Of a stretch of DNA of 64,000 nt, positions 59,964-64,000 are shown piece after piece (the first letter of the stretch is position 1; every line of letters begins with the position of its first letter). Source of the stretch: Berkiella sp963803015. Lineage in GTDB: Bacteria; Pseudomonadota; Gammaproteobacteria; Berkiellales; Berkiellaceae. Made by a program: the position numbers and the translations under genes. Under the pieces are notes generated by a model. That model saw only the letters and a program-made list of their open reading frames with translations, was not told the origin of the DNA and ran no database searches. The stretch is taken from NCBI GenBank assembly GCA_963803015.1, contig CAWDKV010000004.1, positions 496,001 to 560,000 of the forward strand, written 5' to 3'.

Positions 59964-60476
59964 ATGACAGATATCAACAGTAGCAATAGCAACACGACAA
60001 AGAAGAAAGCCCCTGTCAAGAAAAAGCAAGAAACCGTGACTCAGCCTAGCACTTCTCAAACTTTGCTCTCTTATGGTGTAAAACCTTATGAGCCAAAAAA
60101 AGATGAAGAATACATGAGTAAAGCGCAGCGAGAGCACTTTAGAAACTTATTGAACCTCTGGAAAAGTGCGTTACTCAAAGGAGGCGATGAAACAATTAAT
60201 GATCTAAAGGTGCTTGCTGAAGACGTCCCTGCAGATATTAGTGATCAAGCGACCTTAGAAGAAACCTTCGCCTTAAGACTGCGCGCTAGAGATCGCGAAC
60301 ATAAGCTTATCAACAAGATAGATGAGTCTATTAAACTTATCGATAATGGCGAATATGGTTATTGCGAAGAATGTGGCATTGAAATCGGCATTAGACGACT
60401 TGAAGCAAGACCGACAGCAACGCTTTGTATCGATTGCAAAACATTGGCAGAAGTGCGAGAAAAACAAGGACGCTAA
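59964..60476 (+). CDS. dksA: DksA, RNA polymerase-binding transcription factor
   Basis: Works with ppGpp on RNA polymerase to repress rRNA promoters and activate others under starvation. An upstream frame extension is rejected; the ATG at 59964 follows AGGAGGAG and gives 170 residues. The N-terminal 50 residues are Lys/Thr-rich and longer than in the 151-residue E. coli protein. The coiled-coil tip with the key acids (ADISDQA) and the zinc finger CEECG...CIDC, with EIGIRRLEARPTA, are intact. Confidence 0.95.
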   Translation: MTDINSSNSNTTKKKAPVKKKQETVTQPSTSQTLLSYGVKPYEPKKDEEYMSKAQREHFRNLLNLWKSALLKGGDETINDLKVLAEDVPADISDQATLEETFALRLRARDREHKLINKIDESIKLIDNGEYGYCEECGIEIGIRRLEARPTATLCIDCKTLAEVREKQGR

Positions 60477-60489
60477 TTTTTACCCAACC

Positions 60490-61157
60490 ATGCTTGATGT
60501 AAACAAAGCCATTTCAGAACGTCGCTCCATCAGGGCTTTTCTTGAAAAGCCCGTTCCTGCTCAAGTCTTACAGCAAATTTTAGATACCGCGCGTTGGGCT
60601 CCTTCTGGGTGAATGCACAACCCTGGAAAGTAAGCGTTGTGGGCCCCCAAGCTCGCCATAAAATTCATCAAGCCATTATGTATGCTCGCGAGAATAACAT
60701 TCCGGAGAACCCTGACTACCAATATTACCCTGAAGATTGGGTAGAGCCTTATAAAAGCCGGCGTAAAGCTTGTGGCTTAGCGCTTTATAGCGCGCTAAAT
60801 ATCAAAATAGACGATAAAGAACAACGCAAAAAACAATGGTATCGCAATTACAATTTTTTCGATGCGCCAATCGGTCTTATTTTCTACTTAGAAGCGCGTC
60901 TTTGCAAAGGGTCATGGATGGATGTTGCCATGTTTGTTCAGAATGTTATGCTAAGCGCTCGCCATTTTGGCTTGGAAACTTGCCCTGAGGCTTCTATGGC
61001 AGAATATCCTGATATTATCAGAGAACATTTGAAAATATCGAAAGACCATCATATTGTTTGTGGTATGGCAATGGGATATGCCGATTGGTCACATCCGGTC
61101 AATCAATACCGCACAACACGAGAACAAGTGGAAACTTTTACTACTTGGCATGATTAA
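60490..61157 (+). pseudogene. Nitroreductase-family gene with a frameshift
   Basis: FMN-dependent NAD(P)H oxidoreductase family. The N-terminal part (60490-60612) has MLDVNKAISERRSIRAF and ARWAPSG, the classic FMN-binding start. The frame then stops in TGA directly after GGG at 60607-60609. Adding one G restores APSGVNAQPWKVSVVG, and the rest of the gene follows intact to 61157 (FFDAPIGLIFYLEA; MDVAMFVQNVMLSARHFGLE; MAMGYAD). As written it is split. The restored length of about 222 residues is normal. Whether this is a true mutation or a read error at a G run cannot be told from the sequence. Confidence 0.9.
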
Positions 61158-61175
61158 AATTAAAGAGTAAAGAGA

Positions 61176-61484
61176 ATGATTTCTCAATCTAATAAACTAA
61201 TTACCACATTCATAACGCTTTTGCTTCTCGTTTTAGCATTTAGCGCGTTGGCTTATCACCTTGGACAAAATTTTTCTTCTTTTACAACGCTACTCACCAA
61301 CCAAGCCGTAACACTTTTGAGTAGTTATTTTCTACTCGGTTTAGGAATAGGGTTACCTCTTTTTGCGTTGGCAACTATATTTGGCTGGTTGCAATTTATT
61401 TTATTGATGACAGGGCTTATCTCACCACACCTGGCAAGAGAGGGGTTTTTTAAAGTACTAGAAACCTTATTTAGTAGGATCTAA
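61176..61484 (+). CDS. Small membrane protein
   Basis: 102 residues with two strong hydrophobic helices at about 10-30 and 45-80 and a conserved-looking short loop (YHLGQNFSSFTT). AAAGAG precedes the ATG. It lies 18 bases after the nitroreductase gene and overlaps the end of the convergent phasin gene by four bases. No family recognised. Confidence 0.5.
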   Translation: MISQSNKLITTFITLLLLVLAFSALAYHLGQNFSSFTTLLTNQAVTLLSSYFLLGLGIGLPLFALATIFGWLQFILLMTGLISPHLAREGFFKVLETLFSRI

Positions 61485-61867
61485 GATTTATGCGAGGGTG
61501 ATCCTTTCGTTTCTTTTTGAACTTTTTGTGCTGTTTGTGAAAATTCACTCCATTCTTTTTCAAACCATTCTGAATACTGAGTTGCACCATCTAGCATGGT
61601 ATCAAGCATTTTTTCAGCATGATTTAACAAGTTAGGAGCAGTTTTTATTGCCATCTTTGCTTGTAAATCCAGGAGATCGTTAACTCCGGTTACTTTACTG
61701 ATATCTTGCATTTGTTCAGCACTGGTTTTTATCATGTCATTTATGAGCATGAAATTTTGTTTGGTTAAATCACCCCATAAGCGCGTATGCAGACTCCCCA
61801 GTTCTAACATGGGTTGCATCATCACGTTATTTTTCTTGGACCATTGTTCAAAAAATGAGTATGACAT
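61481..61867 (-). CDS. Phasin family protein
   Basis: Phasins coat polyhydroxyalkanoate granules. The frame is open upstream, but the ATG at 61867 follows GGGAGG and gives 128 residues. The sequence is helical and amphipathic with a phasin-like pattern (MSYSFFEQW; LDLQAKMAIKTAPNLLNHAE; EWSEFSQTAQKVQKE). It lies 90 bases downstream of phaR and phaB, which supports the call. Exact phasin subgroup not determined. Confidence 0.75.
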   Translation of the reverse strand: MSYSFFEQWSKKNNVMMQPMLELGSLHTRLWGDLTKQNFMLINDMIKTSAEQMQDISKVTGVNDLLDLQAKMAIKTAPNLLNHAEKMLDTMLDGATQYSEWFEKEWSEFSQTAQKVQKETKGSPSHKS

Positions 61868-61958
61868 TATAACCTCCCTAATTACTGCATTGCAGCAGGC
61901 TCTATTCAAAGAATAGAACCCTATAGAAATGCTGTCAAGCAACATTTTTCAAATACAG

Positions 61959-62477
61959 TCAAAAGAGCTTTTCTTCTTTAACTTTAGGCTCTTCTGGCTC
62001 TGAAGCAGAGGGCGCCATCGATTGAAAAGCAGTTAACCATTGTTGCTGCAATTTTTGCCAGTGATCCAGATTATCCTTTGCAAAACCAGATAACGCTTGC
62101 AGAGGCTGTTCGGGATCCCAATTGGCAGATTTTGCACCAATTTGTCCCTCACGCTGCAAATGTTGCTGCTCAGTAAAGAATGCCATGCCTTGTTCAAACA
62201 ACTTGCCCAGTAAAGATTGCATGGAGCCACTATAAAAGCAGATCAACTGCTGCAAACTCTCTGTGCTAAATAGAGACGGGCCTTTTTCTTCTTGTTCGAG
62301 AATAATCTGCAACAAGGTACTATGCGTAATATCTTCTTGTGTACGGGCATCAATCACTTTAACCGCTATTTTATTAATCACAAGCTTTCTTACATCTTCT
62401 AAAGTGATGTAACTACTTACCTCTGTATCATATAGCCGACGATTAGGGTATTTTTTTATTATTCGTGGTTCGCTCAT
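61959..62477 (-). CDS. phaR: PhaR, polyhydroxyalkanoate synthesis regulator
   Basis: Binds PHA granules and represses phasin genes until granules form. 172 residues. The N-terminal DNA-binding domain is canonical (RIIKKYPNRRLYDTEVSSYI; LEDVRKLVINKIAVKVIDA; DITHSTLLQIILEQEE), followed by the accumulation-regulator region with FYSGSMQSLLGKLFEQGMAFF. It lies between phaB (22 bases upstream) and the phasin gene. Confidence 0.92.
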   Translation of the reverse strand: MSEPRIIKKYPNRRLYDTEVSSYITLEDVRKLVINKIAVKVIDARTQEDITHSTLLQIILEQEEKGPSLFSTESLQQLICFYSGSMQSLLGKLFEQGMAFFTEQQHLQREGQIGAKSANWDPEQPLQALSGFAKDNLDHWQKLQQQWLTAFQSMAPSASEPEEPKVKEEKLF

Positions 62478-62499
62478 TCATCATTCCTTTATCGGAGAA

Positions 62500-63246
62500 T
62501 TAATACATATGCTGGCCACCGTTCACTGGAATATTTGCCCCGGTAATATAACCTGCTTCCTCAGCAGAAAGAAAGCCCACCACACGCGCAATTTCTGCAG
62601 GAATAGCTAGTCTCCCTACTGGAATTTGTGCAAGAATTGTTTCCATCGCTTCTGGAGAAACCTTCTTGATCATTTCCGTTTCCACATAACCTGGCGAAAT
62701 GGCATTGACCGTAACGCCTTTACACGCGACCTCTTGCGCCAACGCTTTGGTAAAACCATACATACCCGATTTTGCTGCAGAATAGTTGGTTTGGCCAAAT
62801 TGTCCTTTCTGACCATTGATGGAGGAGATATTAATAATGCGACCAAATCTACTTTCAATCATGCCATTGATAACTTGGCGTGTCACATTGTACACACTAT
62901 CTAAATTAATTCTCAATACGCTATCCCACTGGTTTGTGGTCATCTTCTTAAATGTGGAGTCTTGCGTAATCCCTGCATTGTTAACAAGCACAGCTATTTT
63001 TCCCCATTTTTTTTCTATCTCTTCAACCATCGCTTGCGAAGATTCAAAATCAGAAACATCACCATAAACAATTTCAAAATGATAATTCTCTCTCTTGTGA
63101 TTTTCACGCCAATGGCTAGCCCTAGTATTATCTCCACCATTACTAAATCCAGCAACCACTTGTAAACCTTGATCATGCAATTGCTTACAAATAGCTGTTC
63201 CTATGCCACCTGTACCACCTGTCACTAATGCAATTCGTTTTTTCAT
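62500..63246 (-). CDS. phaB: PhaB, acetoacetyl-CoA reductase
   Basis: Reduces acetoacetyl-CoA to (R)-3-hydroxybutyryl-CoA with NADPH for PHB synthesis. Classical SDR of 248 residues: TGGTGGIG cofactor loop, NNAG in VLVNNAGITQD, catalytic Ser in ISSINGQKGQFGQTNYSAAK with YSAAK, and SPGYVETEMIKKV. The GQKGQFGQTNYSAAKSG block is typical of PhaB among SDRs (FabG is the alternative). It is followed by phaR and phasin on the same strand; phaC and phaA are not in the window. Confidence 0.9.
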   Translation of the reverse strand: MKKRIALVTGGTGGIGTAICKQLHDQGLQVVAGFSNGGDNTRASHWRENHKRENYHFEIVYGDVSDFESSQAMVEEIEKKWGKIAVLVNNAGITQDSTFKKMTTNQWDSVLRINLDSVYNVTRQVINGMIESRFGRIINISSINGQKGQFGQTNYSAAKSGMYGFTKALAQEVACKGVTVNAISPGYVETEMIKKVSPEAMETILAQIPVGRLAIPAEIARVVGFLSAEEAGYITGANIPVNGGQHMY

Positions 63247-63308
63247 AGTAAATCATCCTTGATTTAATCAACTTTTCATAAGTATATACCCAAAGCAGAT
63301 GATTTTTT

Positions 63309-64000
63309 TTATTCAGGACGAGTTAAAGAGAGAGCTTTAAGGTTATCTGATAAGTCACTTACCGCTGACAAGGAAACGTCTTCCACGCTTTTAGTCAAAC
63401 TAAAAGAAAGGGCATCGACCCAACGCGGCTTATCAAATGCTCTTGATTCAACCGCGTGATTGCTAAAAGTACTCTGTGAAAATGTATTATAGATATCTAA
63501 ACTATGAAGCACATTGTCATCTAATCTTTCAAAGCCTTGCAACACGACATGCGTAAATGAAATTTTAGAAAGCGGGAGTGGGAAATAATGCGGTCCCGGA
63601 TATAAATGTTGTAAATCCATTCGTGCCAATTTAATATTATCCACTGTGGTCTTAATGATTTGCGCATTGACTAATTCCTCTCGAGGATAAGCTTCTTTAA
63701 AAGAAGCATATATTTCTTGACAGGAGGCTTGCATTTCAAAGCGAGCGTTTAATACTGACCATTGTCTGGCATCAGGGTGATAGAGCACAATACACGTTCT
63801 AAGCTCTCGAGCAAAAGTGAGTTGATCTGTTATTAACCAATAGGCCAACATCTCTAAAAACCAGCAAGTAAGCTTTTCACTTAAATAATTCTTTGCATTA
63901 GATAAATTAACGACAGGGAACGCTTGAAAGAAAATGTCGTTTCCTAAGTGTAAAAGAGCATGCGCTTCATGATTTAATCTACAAACCATTGCTTCTTTAA
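63309..64000 (-). CDS. Unknown protein, 5' end possibly beyond the window
   Basis: Not recognised. At least 226 residues from an ATG at 63989, but the frame remains open to the edge, so the start may lie outside. The sequence is soluble, with WFLEMLAYWLITDQLTFARE, HPDARQWSVLNARFEMQA and a C-terminal ALSLTRPE. No signal peptide is seen in the part present. It ends 62 bases ahead of phaB on the same strand, but its content does not suggest a PHA role. Confidence 0.5.
   Translation of the reverse strand, partial: KEAMVCRLNHEAHALLHLGNDIFFQAFPVVNLSNAKNYLSEKLTCWFLEMLAYWLITDQLTFARELRTCIVLYHPDARQWSVLNARFEMQASCQEIYASFKEAYPREELVNAQIIKTTVDNIKLARMDLQHLYPGPHYFPLPLSKISFTHVVLQGFERLDDNVLHSLDIYNTFSQSTFSNHAVESRAFDKPRWVDALSFSLTKSVEDVSLSAVSDLSDNLKALSLTRPE

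Overview
The window looks like the chromosome of an AT-rich, host-associated gammaproteobacterium, most likely in or near the order Legionellales. The 16S-Ile-Ala-23S-5S operon, the birA/thrU-tyrU-glyT-thrT-tufB order and the sfsA-dksA pair are gammaproteobacterial. The many large proteins with eukaryote-like modules (ankyrin, RasGEF, J-domain, leucine-rich repeats, papain-like toxin fold with TPR/Sel1 repeats) are what one expects of an intracellular bacterium with a large effector set. The order-level placement is inference from gene content only.

Layout. 1-2571 (minus): frameshifted tufB, four tRNAs and birA. 2706-4298 (minus): mscL and a dicarboxylate-type symporter. 4693-8079 (plus): ankyrin-RasGEF protein. 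8071-10112: Bcr/CflA exporter and a short-chain dehydrogenase. 10117-12102 (minus): large unknown protein. 12221-18651 (minus): kdpFABC with a KdpD that has no kinase core. 18834-22276 (minus): EmrAB-type pump and beta-carbonic anhydrase. 22473-24239 (plus): an unknown helical protein and a phosphoethanolamine-methyltransferase-like enzyme. 24308-34234 (minus): an operon of a membrane J-domain protein, a membrane LRR protein and a 2168-residue ankyrin/filamentous-haemagglutinin-like protein. 34704-35138: small unknown. 35255-40705 (minus): complete rRNA operon with promoter, boxA sites and terminator. 40784-45502: tyrS, then M23 peptidase, anmK and a membrane protein. 45703-53596 (minus): three effector-like genes plus prmB. 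53633-56832: erpA, DUF6776-like gene, hemJ, rubredoxin, hemL. 56848-58573: a kinase fusion and a double-glycine-leader peptide. 58874-61484: sfsA, dksA, a frameshifted nitroreductase and a small membrane protein. 61481-63246 (minus): phasin, phaR and phaB of polyhydroxyalkanoate metabolism. The right edge holds part of an unknown gene.

How it fits together. Housekeeping blocks (translation, haem and Fe-S assembly, cell-wall recycling, potassium uptake, storage polymer) alternate with effector-like cargo. In Pseudomonas the order tyrS-M23-anmK-erpA is contiguous; here about 9 kb of mostly effector-like genes lies between anmK and erpA. Three genes (tufB, the nitroreductase and the papain/TPR gene) show a frame break at a short homopolymer, so either read errors or real decay must be considered before interpreting them. 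The most unusual items are the J/LRR/ankyrin-haemagglutinin operon, the ankyrin-RasGEF protein, the papain-like/TPR protein and the coiled-coil/poly(A)-polymerase fusion.
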